Below are positions 1 through 10,469 of a stretch of 64,000 bases of DNA, piece by piece (the stretch's first letter is position 1; every line of letters starts with the position of its first letter). The stretch is from Manihot esculenta (lineage: Eukaryota > Streptophyta > Magnoliopsida > Malpighiales > Euphorbiaceae), in the NCBI RefSeq assembly GCF_001659605.2, contig NC_035170.2, positions 15,204,265 through 15,268,264 on the forward strand, given 5' to 3'. The translations under genes and the position numbers were made by a program. The notes beneath the pieces are model-generated. The model did not search any database. It saw nothing but the letters and a program-made list of their open reading frames with translations, and was not told the origin of the DNA.

Positions 1-53
1 TATGCCGATCTGGATCCTAGCGCCGGTAGCAGTCCAATTTTCGGGTCGTTACA
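1..53 (+). repeat. 3' end of a Tekay-type LTR (cut by window edge)
   Basis: The first 53 bases match the reverse complement of the first 53 bases of the LTRs at 33210 and 50549 and end in the same GTTACA terminus. This is the plus-oriented 3' end of the Tekay-type LTR family; the rest lies left of the window. It abuts a piece of the same LTR family in the opposite orientation. Confidence 0.8.
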
Positions 54-350
54 ACCACGTTCGGCGACTGAACTTGGGGTTCGGCGGTCGAAAGAAAGCT
101 ACTTTCGGAAGCCTGACGTGCCTCCTAAACAGCCCCATGTTCGGCGGCCGAACTTGAGGTTCAGCGGCCGAACCTGGGTTCTTCCCTCCTTGGTCTTTTC
201 TTTCAAAACTCTATTTCTTTCTAATCAAAACCATAAAAACATGTAAAAAAATTCTAGAAAACCTTTACATTACCCTTCTAAAGAGCTCCGACATCCGAGA
301 TTCCACCGGACGGTAGGAATTCCGATGCCTGAGTCTAGCCGGGTATTACA
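54..350 (-). repeat. Tekay-type LTR fragment, minus orientation
   Basis: About 297 bp matches the terminal part of the minus-oriented LTRs (compare 41900-42244 and 35080-35368). It contains the CG-rich palindromes and ends with the family terminus (TATTACA) at 350. The part beyond 54 is displaced by the plus-oriented LTR end at 1-53, so one LTR seems to have inserted into the other. Confidence 0.75.
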
Positions 351-534
351 ACTTGGGAGATAGCCTGAGAGAGATGCTCCTCATGGTAAGTCATCTGCTT
401 TCCTTAAATGTATTTTTTTTATTCTCTTCTTAACTTTGTTTGCTGCCTTTCCTTGACAGGTGCTGGGCGTGTTCATAGAGATCGACTCTCGGGATTAATC
501 CCTTCAAATTTCGATGGACTAGCACATTGATAAA

Positions 535-774
535 ATGCGCTGTGCGGAGAATATTGTGGCTACTGGTGAGGCCCGAGGGAACATCATCGAGCTTCAGAAC
601 CAGATCGAGGACCTCAGCAAACGCCTAAGGGATATGAGGGAAGAGGTCGGTAGGGCTTCTGAATGGGCTTCTGCAGTGGAGTCTCAGCGAGAAGAAGCCT
701 TGGCGCAGTTGTCTACTTTGGAGGAGTCCTGCCGCCAACGTGATGAGGCCCGGGCTCAACGCAACGAGGCTTTA
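535..774 (+). pseudogene. Coiled-coil antisense ORF of the Retand-like element, 5' part
   Basis: An open frame of 80 codons, rich in Glu, Arg, Gln and Ala with heptad-like spacing (for example IIELQNQIEDLSKRLRDMRE), predicts a coiled coil. It lies opposite to the gag-pol strand of the surrounding gypsy element. Just upstream, 386-459 has intron-like ends (ATG-GTAAGT ... CTTGACAG). An ATG at 514 is followed two codons later by TAG in the same frame, so the original start may have been earlier. The frame is cut at 774 by the solo LTR at 775-2920 and resumes in the same phase at 2926. Such ORFs in Retand-type elements often carry a 'putative gypsy type transposon' domain; no such domain is visible here. 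Function unknown. Confidence 0.55.
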
Positions 775-942
775 TGTAATACCCGGCTCGAGTCCGGCAT
801 CGGACTTCCTGTAGTCCGGTGGAATCTCGGGTGTCAGAACCCTCGAGAAGGGTAATGCATATGTTTTTCAAGGTATTTTCACTTGTTTTCATGTTCCAAA
901 GACTTGAGTTTTGACAGAAAAGCAACAAGGGAGAAATGCAAA

Positions 943-1815
943 GGTTCGGCCGCCGAAGGTCCCTTTCGGCCGCCGAACATTGTATGGTTGCGGCTTCACG
1001 TTCGGCTGCCGAAGGTGGTCTAGCCAGCCACCTATAAAAGGGCCAAGGGTCGGTGGAAGGAGGGTATTTCTCCTCCACTTGCAGCCAGAGGTGAGTTCCA
1101 GCCTCTCCTACGTTGACTTTCATGTTTTCCATGATTTTCATCAAATCTTTCAAGAGTTTTAAGAGTTTTGGTGATTTATGAAGGTTTTGAGCAAAAGAAA
1201 CAAGTTTTGAAGCTTGGAGCTTTGGAAGAGCTTTTCTTCATATCTCCACGTTAGGATCCTTCATCCTCAAGTTGTGTAAGAGGTAAGTGAAGATCCTGAG
1301 CTTCTTTGATGATTTTGAAAGGTTTTATGCAGTTTGTATGGGTAGTATGCATGTTTAGGTTTAGGTGAGGTTTTGGTGATTTGTGGTGTTCAAACATGTT
1401 TAAGTGTTATGTGCTATGTTTGTTTGGGGTTTTAGAGTAGTTTTCGACCCCTTTGTGCATATATATGTGTATATGCTAGTTGGGAGTAGTTGATAGGCAT
1501 GTTGGTAGGTTTTTGGGCAAAGTTTGCATGAAACAGAGCAGGGTTCTGTCCTTCGGGCAAAACCAGGTTCGGCCGCCGAAGGAAGGTTCGGCCGCCGAAC
1601 CCTTTGTGGAGGCAGTTCGGCTGCCAAAGGTTGCCCCCGAAAGCTAGGCTTTCGGTTTAGAAAGGGACTTTCGGCCGCCGAAAGAGGGAGTTCGGCCGCC
1701 GAAAGTGTGTGAGTTTCGTCTCTGGACGAGACCTTCGGCCGCCGAAGGTGCCGCCGAACATGCATGAGTTTCGTCTCTGGAGTGGGGTTTCGGCCGCCGA
1801 ACCTGCCGCCGAAAG
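943..1815. repeat. Cluster of CG-rich palindromes in the solo LTR
   Basis: About ten copies of the near-palindrome TTCGGC-N-GCCGAA (near 943, 963, 999, 1567, 1586, 1672, 1691, 1733 and 1788, plus partial ones). Each contains CpG sites, and many contain GCCGCC, the core of the plant ERF-binding GCC box. They stand out sharply from the AT-rich surroundings. Confidence 0.85.
1033..1039 (+). promoter_or_regulatory. Putative TATA box of the LTR promoter
   Basis: TATAAAA in the context CACCTATAAAAGGG lies about 260 bp from the LTR start. The same context occurs in the other LTRs of the family: ACTATAAAAGGG near 52490 on the minus strand, CCTATAAGAGGG near 49475. Transcription would start about 30 bp downstream. 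Confidence 0.5.
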
Positions 1816-2220
1816 TGCCCTGTCCAGCTTTCCTTTGCATGTTTTATGTGATGGTTTGAGGATTGTTTAGAGGGGTTTTGGGGAGTTTCGTAGAGATGTT
1901 CTTGAGTGAGTTTAGTCCCTCATTTGAGTCCACCTGTGTAGGTACGGACCAGAGGAATCAGGGAGGTCAGCAGTGAGTCCAGTGTCAGAACCTGCAGAGT
2001 CAGTGTAGAGATAACCAGGTGAGTGGAACTTAACTTAATGTTTTAATATGACAACTGAATATTTTATCATGCTTCATGCATCATGAATATGCTATAGGGT
2101 GAGTGCATTAGTGTACACAAAGATGATGCATTGCATTTATCCTTGTACTTGGCATGGCTCCTTGTACATTGCTTATGTGAGACGGCACGGACTTCGTGAG
2201 GATTCATTAGCCCTCAGAGG

Positions 2221-2296
2221 AAAGACCTGGAACAGCCCTACGGGGACCAGGCACATATACAAAGACCTGGAACAGCCCTACGGGGACCAGGCACAT
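2221..2296 (+). repeat. Two-copy 40-bp tandem repeat in the solo LTR
   Basis: Two head-to-tail copies begin AAAGACCTGG at 2221 and 2261 and end around ACCAGGCACAT. Each unit has inverted GACCTGG / CCAGG arms. Other LTR subfamilies in the window have different tandem units in a comparable place. Confidence 0.85.
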
Positions 2297-2925
2297 GGTA
2301 CTTAGGTACCCCAGATGAGATAGAGGGAGTTTTGATCCGTCCGGCCGAGGTGATGTGATTATGTGTTGCATTCCATGAGAGCATGTTTTATCACCTGTAT
2401 TTGCCTATTCTACTCACTGGGCTAGCGTAGCTCATCCCTCTCCCCTAACTTCAGTTGTGCAGGTTCAGAGATCAGAGAGACCTCAGCAGGGTACAGGAAG
2501 AGTACAGAGTATTGTAATAGCTAGTGTGGACATGTAAATGTAAAGAGATAATGTATATGTACAGTGTATAGAATGGTGCTTGACTATAAGAGTTGTAATC
2601 CCTTTGTGGAGTCACATGATCAGTTTATGTATGTTTCGTTATTGTTGTATGTTTATGAGCAAAACCAGGCTTAACATGATGAGTTTGATCCGCCTAGAGT
2701 CATGAGGAGCTCTAGTAGGGATTAGTAGAGAACAGAAAGAGTGCATGCACAGGTTAAGCCTTGGAATGAAGAAAAGTTTTATGTTTTTACAGCAAATGTA
2801 TGATCATGTATGGGATTTCACAGGTATACAGACAGGATAGCAGGCTTACTACGGGTCCCGGCGACCTTAAGTCGATCTGGATCCTAGTGCCGGTGGCAGT
2901 TCGGTTTCCGGGCTGTTACACTTTA

Positions 2926-3432
2926 GCTTGTGTTGATGTCCTCTAATAGGAGCTTAATAAACATGTCGAGGACCTGAAAGGCATGACCTTGGCAGCGGAG
3001 GAGTCTCGCCTTCAGCAACAACGACTTTGCCAAGAGGTCAGCGCTCTGGAAGAGAGATGTTCTGCCTTGTTGAAGGATGCTTGGGCTACAGAGAATTGGG
3101 TCCAACAGGCCTGTAAGGAGTGCCTACTGGAGTATAGAGACTCTGCTGAATTTAAAGATGTCATTCACCAGGCTTGTGAGGCGCGACTGGAGGAGTATAA
3201 GGCCTCCCCAGAGATGAAGGAAACTATATATAAGGAGGCCTTCCGAATGTTCGCCTCAGGCTATAATCAGCGCTTGAAGTCAGCTAGGGATGCCCCCTCT
3301 ACTCCGTTGGCGGACCTACGAGCTCCAAAAGTGGATTCTGATGGCAAGGAGGTGCACTACGGAGAGGACGACAACCCTTTGCCCAAAGGTACTCCTCTCT
3401 TACCTCCTGGACCTGAAGGGGAGGAACTGTAG
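2926..3432 (+). pseudogene. Coiled-coil antisense ORF of the Retand-like element, 3' part
   Basis: Continuation of the ORF interrupted at 774, in the same phase once the solo LTR and one target duplication are discounted. Two adjacent in-frame stops (TAATAG) fall shortly after the junction. The frame is then open, with an ATG at 2983, to a stop at 3430-3432. The protein is Glu/Ala-rich and helical (AAEESRLQQQRLCQEVSALE), with a segment of the EFKDVIHQACEARLEEY kind and an acidic, Pro-rich tail. The stop pair may be a nonsense mutation or an intron remnant (AATAG before GAGC). No catalytic motif is seen. Confidence 0.5.
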
Positions 3433-4009
3433 ATAAACCCCTTAATGACTTAGTTAGCTTTGGTTCCCCCTCCCTTGCTACTTCTGTAACACATTCAAAT
3501 CAATAAATGAAGATATTTTCTTTTGCATATTTATTTTTGTTTCTATTTATTGTGTTTTCTTTTCTATTTTCTGACTTGAATCTCTGTGTATGATGACCTG
3601 TAGATGTGAATAGCTTTGTAAATTCCTTCTCAATGTATTTCTGCTTGTATACTTAGACCATTTTTTAAACATATGGCTTACTTTATTCTTTCGAGCTATT
3701 TAGTTCGTTGGGACTTAGTTTGACCACACTCATGTATTGAACTATCTTTATTTTTCCGGCTTATGAGCTCGTTTTAGCTTATTTTTGGCGTAAAGTGCTT
3801 TGAGCTGTATGTTCATCTTGTAAGCCTGACTTATTTAGCTCGCTTATCCTGTGTTAATAAATTTAGGTTGTCCTCTGCACGATCTACCTGGTGGATATAC
3901 CAAGGTTGTGAGCTCAGTTATATATCGAAACTTTTGTTATATACTTGGCCTGTGAGCCTTTCTTTATTTCTACAGGGTTATTACGCTATTTCTCTGTGAT
4001 CTCTCTTAG
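3433..4009. other. Non-coding stretch downstream of the coiled-coil ORF
   Basis: About 580 bp of T-rich sequence after the ORF stop, with an AATAAA-like signal (AATCAATAAATG near 3500). No gene is seen. It merges into the 66-67-bp repeat array. Confidence 0.5.
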
Positions 4010-4490
4010 GCCCCGTGCTCATTATATCATACTTAGTTTATTTTTACATATTTAACTCGTGAGCCCGTTCGTGTTATGAGATCGGTTGCTTTATACTCAT
4101 ACTATTTTCGTGTGTTTATAGCCTACGAGTCCATTCGTGCTGCGAGCTCGGTTGCTTTGTACTTATGCTATTTTCGCGTGTTTTATAGCGTGTGAGCCCG
4201 TTCATGCTGCGAGCTCGATTGCCTTATACTTAGGCTATTTTTGCATGTTTATAGCCTGTGAGCCTATTCATGCTACGAGCTCAATTGCCTTGTGCTTAGG
4301 ATATTTTCACGTGTTTTATAGCCTGTGAGCCCATTCATGCTGCGAGCTCGGTTACCTTATACTTAGGCTATTTTTGTGTTTTTATAGCCTGTGAGCCCGT
4401 TTGTGCTGCTAGTTCGACTGCCTTATACTTAGGCTATTTTCGCGTGTTTTATAGCCTGTGAGCCCATTCATGGTGCAAGCTCGGTTAGCG
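4010..4490. repeat. Tandem array, 66-67-bp unit, about 7 copies
   Basis: The phrase TGCGAGCTCGGTTGC and its variants recur at 4075, 4141, 4208, 4274, 4341, 4407 and 4474, spaced 66 or 67 bp. Each unit reads roughly 'GCCTGTGAGCCC - TTCATGC - TGCGAGCTCG - CTTATACTTAGGCTATTTT'. Copies are diverged by substitutions but hold their period. The array lies between the integrase end of the gypsy element and the antisense ORF. Confidence 0.9.
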
Positions 4491-4754
4491 GGGCTTTCCT
4501 CTCTTTTCCTTTGTATAGCTGCTAGGCCGGAGTTAAGGTGTTTTTGTTGATTTGTGACTTTTTTGTTCCGAGCCTTTGAATGAGGTCGGCATTTGGATTT
4601 TTATTTTCAGTAACTGGGCGCTTCGAGCTCTTTTATGAAGTCGGGCTTAGGTTTTTACTCACTTGAGCTAAGTTCTAGGTCGGTTGTTTGTTTGATTAGC
4701 TTTTCTTTTGAGGAGGGCTCAAAGCCTTTACTTGTTATTTATGCATTGATCTTC

Positions 4755-5325
4755 TTCCTCTCAGCCGATTTTATGGTGCCAGCAATCATTTTCTAATACC
4801 GGTCACCCACTTCACTAAGAACTTCTTACTCTCAGCCAGTTTTGTGGTGCCGAAAGTCATTTTCCGAGACCGATCACCTACCTCACTGAGGACTTCTTCA
4901 TTTTAGCTAGTTTTGTGGTGCTAGCGGTCACTTTCCGAGACCGATCACCTACTTCACTGAGGGCTTCTTCCTCTTTGCCGGTTTTGTGGTGCCGGCGGTC
5001 ATTTTCCAAGACCGGTCACCTACCTCACTCAGAGCTTCTTCCTCTCAGTCGATTTTGTGGTGCCAACGGTCACTTTTCGAGACCGGTCACCTACCTCACT
5101 GAGGGCTTCTTCCTCTCAGCCAGTTTTGTGGTGCCAGCGGTCATTTTCTGAGACCGGTCCCCTACCTCACTGAAGGCTTCTTCCTTTCAGCCGATTTTGT
5201 GGTGCTGACGGTCATTTTTCTAAATTGGTCACCTATCTCATTGAGGGCTTCTTCCGCTCAACCAGTTTTGTGGTGCCGGCGGTCATTTTTCGAGACCGGT
5301 CACTACCTCACTGAGGAATTCTTTA
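4755..5325. repeat. Tandem array, 71-bp unit, 8 copies
   Basis: The word TTTGTGGTGC (TTTATGGTGC in the first copy) recurs at 4770, 4841, 4912, 4983, 5054, 5125, 5196 and 5267, exactly 71 bp apart. Units contain CTTCTTCCTCTCAGCC, GGTCATTTTC, GAGACCGGTCACCTACCTCACTGAGG. The exact spacing in a decayed element suggests late amplification or homogenisation. Confidence 0.95.
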
Positions 5326-5529
5326 CCTGCTTCAAGGATACTAGGTAGGGAAGAGGAATAGCATTTTTCATTTATATTCCAAAGTACATGGGTTTACATT
5401 GTATGTTTTCTAGGGAAAATACCTCTTCAAGTGCTGGATTTTCTAGACGTGAGGCTCTGGATTCCCATGAAGGTCTTAAATCCAGTATATCCCAGGCTTG
5501 ATGACTTTTGGTATTCTAAAGGGGCCTTC

Positions 5530-6506
5530 CTATGTCGGTGTTAGTTTGCCCATAGCTGCTCTCTTCCCGGTTGCTTCTAATCTTCTTAAGGCCAGGTCTC
5601 CCGCTCTCAGATTCCTCTCTCGGACCTTCTGATTATAGTATCGAGCTGCCTTCTGCTGATAAGCGGTGGTGCATATTTGATCATCTTCTCTGATTTCCTC
5701 CAGGGCATCCAAGTTGCTTCTCAGCTTCTCCCCATTGGTATCCTTGTTGTTGAACTGGACTCGGTGAGAGGGGATTTGCAGCTCAATAGGGACTACCGCC
5801 TCGGTTCCAAATGCTAACGTGAACGGTGTCTCTCTTGTTGGTGTCTGAGATGTAGTCCAGAATGCCCATAAGATGCTATTCAGCTCAGCTGTGAATTCTT
5901 TTTTGCTCCATCTAACCATTTTTTCAATCATTGAAGGATAGTCCAGTTTTTCACCTCTGTCTTTCCATTCGTTTGGGGGTGAGCAACCAAGGAGAACTTG
6001 TGCCATATGCCCATATTTATTGTGAAATCCTTGAAGGACTTGCAGTCAAACTGATTTCCATTGTCTGATATGGGTGTCCTTAGTATTCCAAATCGGCATA
6101 TGATGTTGCCCCAGACGAAGTCTATCACCTTGCGAGCTGTGATTGTGGGTACGGTTTCTGCCTCAGGCCAATTGGAGAAATATTCTACAACTACTATCAC
6201 GAACTTCTTTTGCCATACAGTTTTTGGAGAAGGACCCAGGATGTCGATCCCTCACTGCGAGAACGGCCGGGGATTGGATATGTTGGACTTTGGTGTGGCC
6301 GGGCTATTAATGGCATTGGCAAACCTCTGACAGACGTCATATCTTCTGACGAACTCTCCTGCTTCTTTTTTAACTGTAGGCCAGTAGTACCCTTGTCTGA
6401 AAATTTTTTTGCCAATATAGTTGGTCCTTGATGGGCACCATAAATTCTCTGGTGCACTTCTTGAACTACCTTGACGGCCTCCTCCGGACCCACACATCTC
6501 AGTCAT
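5530..6506 (-). pseudogene. Integrase region of the Retand-like element
   Basis: Minus-strand reading gives, in broken frames, a zinc-binding part (HQRIYGAHQG in one frame, RRYDVCQRF in another, one expected Cys replaced by Tyr). A catalytic core follows (VVVEYFSNWPEAETVP; SDNGNQF; HPQTNGKTEV, with the second Asp and the Glu of DDE), then the C-terminal part (TPTRETPFTLAFGTEAVVPIE), typical of gypsy integrases. At least two frame changes separate these parts. Integrase would join element cDNA to host DNA; this copy cannot be functional. Confidence 0.85.
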
Positions 6507-6637
6507 GGGTTGGACTTCCCCCTTCAGTATAAGGTTCCTCTTACTGCCTGGTAATTGGCGGCCTTAGCCGCGATTCTTCTTGATTTTGCTTTGTTTTCTG
6601 GCAACTCTGCCTTCAAGTATTTCAAGTATGGGGTCAT

Positions 6638-7387
6638 CTAGCTTCGTTCTTCTTCGATTTGCATTACAGGGGCTAGTTTCTCAAAAGTAGGGACATTAAT
6701 GTGCTGCATGTATACTTCGTCTGGGAGCTTTTCTAGTTCCTCTTCAAATAGTCTACTGAGCTGCTTCTTTGTTTTCCTCCCAGGGTATCCTTTGATATTG
6801 CACAGCAATCCCCTGCTCACCGAGCTCAGCTTCTACGTCTCGTTCCCTGGCTAAATACTTCTGCATGACAGGGTCCTTTACCTAGTATGCTCCTGTTATT
6901 TGGTTGATTACCAGCTGGGAGTCACTATTTATCTTGAGGTCGGTTGCCCCCACTTCTAGTGCTATCTGCATCCCATTTATGAGGGCTTCATACTCTGCTA
7001 TATTATTGGATGCCGCGAACTCTAGACGCAGGGCATAATAGACCTTGAATCCCTCCGGTCCTTTCAAAAGTATTCCTGCCCCACTGCTTACGGCACTGGA
7101 TGCTCTGTCTACAAGTAGGTTCCAACTGAACTTACACGATTGTTGGTCCCTGTCCCTTCCTTTGGTTGAGCTCGGTAACCTCTCACTCTGTTCATGTTGA
7201 TCCGAGTTGAAAGAGTACTCAGCTATGAAGTCAGCTAAGGCTTGGACTTTGATGGCCATCCGAGGTTGGTATATGAGGCAGTACGGGCTGATTTCTATAG
7301 ACCAAGCCAACATTCGTCCTGAAGTTTCAAGTATGTGCAGGATTTTCTTCAAGGGTTGATATGTCATTACTACTCCTTGGTGACATT
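6638..7387 (-). pseudogene. Second (archaeal-type) RNase H and linker of the Retand-like element
   Basis: From 7387 to 6882 one frame reads the end of the first RNase H (MTYQPLKKILH, then QALADFIAEY), followed by a second RNase H domain with LEFAASNNIAEYEALINGMQ and DLKINSDSQLVINQITGAY. The NNxAEYEA and DSQLVxNQ motifs mark the additional RNase H of the Tat clade. The stretch 6820-6638 is the linker toward integrase in another frame. The domain is separated from its upstream part by the copia-type LTR at 7393-8849. Confidence 0.85.
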
Positions 7388-7392
7388 CTAGG

Positions 7393-8849
7393 TGTTAGTG
7401 TATATGCCCTAGGCCATTATCTTGGACCTTTTTGTATATCATTTTGGTTATTGATAAAAGTAGTTTTATTATCATTATTATTTGTTGCATGTTACATTAT
7501 AACGATTAACATTCCTGGTTATTTATTATTATGGTGATAATAATAAAACATGACTAGTATGATTATTGATTGATAATCATGAGATGATTATGTATATATT
7601 GATATAATTCAATAATCATAGATACTTGTTAGAGAATAAAGTATTGGATGGATCCACATTGAGATCACTACATGGGTTATTGTCATAAGTGAATCTCAAA
7701 GTAGTTATATCTTAATCCTTTGACTTGAGATTATTATAGTTTCCAACATAAGGACTGTTATGTTTTGATATAACCAAACATTGTCTTTAATCGGATAATC
7801 ATAAAGGTTATGATTGAGCATAATAGAAATTATGTAGAGGATATTGAACAACCAAAATAGAATTTGTCTCTTTCTTTGAGAGAGATATCTTCTGGGCCCC
7901 TTGATAAGTGAGACTGAGAAATGCATGGCCGTACTCAAATGAATTGATAGTGTGATCAATATCATTTAGTTTAATTAGTCTTCTTAGAGATCGAGAAATC
8001 ATAAGTTTGAATATTATAAGTTTAACATTGACCATGACTTATGTTCAAACTAGATATCGCGTGACAAAGGGATTAATGCATGTTCTATTTATTAAGCTTT
8101 ATTGGACTATCGATCCTCATATTAATTGGGTAGTCATAATGTCTTGCTAGAGGCCACTTATGATTTATAGACCTTGTGGGACTGGGCATATTGCCAATTA
8201 ATGTGAGTCTATTGGGTCACACACAAAAGAACGTTATTGATGTGTTATGTCATATTAATAGGCTAAAAGCCCATTAGTATAATTAATAATAATAAAAATA
8301 TTATTATTATTATTATTAATATTAATTATGTATTATTATAAGATAATAATAGTTAAAAGATCTGTAGTTTATCTGTAACTGTTACATATAAAAGATTTTT
8401 CCATTTTTCCATTCGAAAAGGGACTTATCACATAGATATTTGAGTATCTACGAGATTTTAATAGTTGGTTATGAACACAACTCTTTTGCGAAAAGAATTG
8501 TGGAAAAATAAAAGACTGAAAAACGAATAAAACTTCTTCTGCGAATCGTGGGAGCAAGGCTTTTAAAGTGATCGTTTTTTTAGGCTACAGATCGGGGAGC
8601 ACATAGCTTATCCTTCCATTGAGAGAGCTAGCACTCTAGACAAAAAGCGTTCGTGTGGATACTATTGAGGGTGTTTGTTTCACAAGCAGCACCATCAGTC
8701 CGAAACTGTATCTTCTTGTCAAGTCTAACAGGTTAGTCTCTTATCCTTTCTTTCGAAATAAACGAAACACTCGGATCCTGTAAGGGAAACATAGATTTTT
8801 TTTTTCCGCTGCGTGTTTTGAGTTGCAGTAATCTCTGGATTTCCTAACA
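7393..8849 (-). mobile_element. Solo LTR-like insertion, Ty1/copia type (Angela-like)
   Basis: The 1457-bp insertion begins TGTTAGTGTATATGCC and ends TCCTAACA (inverted termini TGTTAG/CTAACA). It is flanked by a perfect 5-bp duplication CTAGG (7388-7392, 8850-8854). It splits the RNase H reading frame of the gypsy element between codons for VYLE and CHQG-like residues. No coding capacity is seen, and the TATGCCCTAGG start resembles Angela/Tork copia LTRs. Orientation is uncertain. Confidence 0.85.
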
Positions 8850-8854
8850 CTAGG

Positions 8855-10469
8855 TACACTCTGAATTTTCTTACTACTAGCAACAAGGCAAATGCCAATT
8901 TTTGAATGTTCATGTATTTGACCTCAGCATCCTTGAGCACTTTGCTGATATAAAAGATAGGCTTCTGCTCTCTTGCTTCTTCTCTTACCAACATAGTACT
9001 TTAGCTTATTCTGAGGCGGCTAAGTATATCAAGAGTTTTTCTCTAGCTAGAGGGCTGTTGAGCACATGTGGTGAACTGAGGTATTGCTTGAGGTTTTTAA
9101 AGGCTTCTTGGCAATCCTATGTCCATTCAAAGTTTGGGACCTTCCTCAGTTTTTTGAAGAATAGTAGGCACCTTTCTGTGGACTTTGACATGAATCGATT
9201 AAATGCCACCACTCTTCCCGTAAGCTTCTGTACATCCCTTATGCAGGTTGGCTCGGGCATTTTCAATATGGCCTCCACTTTCTCTGGGTTCAGCTCGATG
9301 CCTCTTCCACTGACTATGTAGCCAGGAACTTTCCTCCCCTGATAAAGAAGGCACCACTTCGCCAGGTTTAACCTCATTCCGTATTGTTGTAGCACTCTGA
9401 ATACTTCTTTCAGGTCGGCCAAGTGCTGCTGGAAGGTTTGTCTTTTTACTACCATGTCATCGACATAAACTTCCATGTTCCTCCCTATCTGGCTCTTGAA
9501 AATCTTATTCATCAATCGTTGATACATTGCCCCTGCATTTTTCAGCCCGAAGGGCATGGCCTTATAACAGTATGTCCCATCCTCAGTTATAAATGAGGTC
9601 TTTTCTTCATCTGACGTGTCCATGGAAATTTGGTGATATCCTGACATAGCATCAAGGAACGTAATGTAATCGAAACCGACCATAGAATCGACTATTTTAT
9701 TTATTTCGGAGAGGGGATAACAATTTTTAGGGCAGGCCTGGTTTAAGTCAATAAAATCTATACACATACTATACTTTCCATTGGTCTTTTTAACTAAAAC
9801 AGGGTCAAGTAACCACTGCGGGTACATGACTTCCCTAATAGAGCCAGCCTCATCCCATTTCTTTACTTTTTCCCTCATGGCTTGTTGTTTCTCCTTCCCG
9901 AATATTCTTTTCTTCTGTTTTATTGATTTGGCTCCGAGGAGGAAATTTAGCTTGTGTGTCATCACCCTAAGATCTATTCTCAGCATGTCAGAAGGTTTCC
10001 AGGCGAAGCTTAAGGCATGTTCTCTGATAAGAGCAATTGCTGTCTCTTTCTGATCTTTTTCAAGGTTCGCGTTAATGCTGAAGACTTTATTAGCTTCCTC
10101 TTCAGACAGTGGGAATATCTCTAGCTTATCAACAGGCTCCGTCCTGGCTTTCTTCTTCTCATCTCGGACTTCCATAACCTTTGTATTTATTTCTTCCGGT
10201 ATTGCACCTGGTTCTGCCACTGTGGCCAAGTATATAGCCTGGGCTTTCTCCTGCCTTCTTCGGACTACGCCTACCCCTGAATCTATAAGAAACTTCATGG
10301 TTAGGTACCGAATGCTGGTTATCGCTTCAAAGTCATATAGTACCGGCCTTTCCAGAATAACATTATAGCTTAAGGGCAGCTTCACCATAAGAAATACCGC
10401 ATAGTGGGTGCGCGACAAAGGTGGTTCTCCTAGCGTCAGGGCCACTTTCACCTTTCCTTCCATCGCCAC
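8855..10469 (-). pseudogene. Protease end, reverse transcriptase and RNase H start of the Retand-like element
   Basis: From 10469 to 9117 one frame encodes RT. Motifs in order: WLLDPVLVKKTNGKYSMCID, DLNQACPKNCYPLSEI, FLDAMSGYHQI, MPFGLKNAGAMYQRLMNKIF, the catalytic YVDDMVVK and LTGRVVAFNRFMSKS. A TAG at its end is followed in phase by the RNase H connection, and a frameshift precedes VREEAREQKPIFYISKVL. The YVDD box is intact, but the whole is interrupted by stops and by the LTR at 7393-8849. RT would copy the element RNA into DNA. Confidence 0.9.

Larger units (their letters stand above)
775..2920 (+). mobile_element. Solo LTR, Tekay/Del-type chromovirus family
   Basis: A 2146-bp sequence begins TGTAATACCCGG and ends CTGTTACA, the two termini of the LTR family seen at 33210-35368 and 40018-42244, here in plus orientation. 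It is flanked by a perfect 5-bp target duplication CTTTA (770-774 and 2921-2925), and no internal gypsy sequence is present. This is a solo LTR left by recombination between the two LTRs of a full element. It sits inside the coiled-coil ORF. It carries a TATA motif, about ten TTCGGC-N-GCCGAA palindromes and a two-copy 40-bp repeat. Confidence 0.93.

Noticed and set aside
9781..10368. Plus-strand frames opposite the gypsy RT
   Set aside because: Shadows of the minus-strand RT, which has clear motifs.
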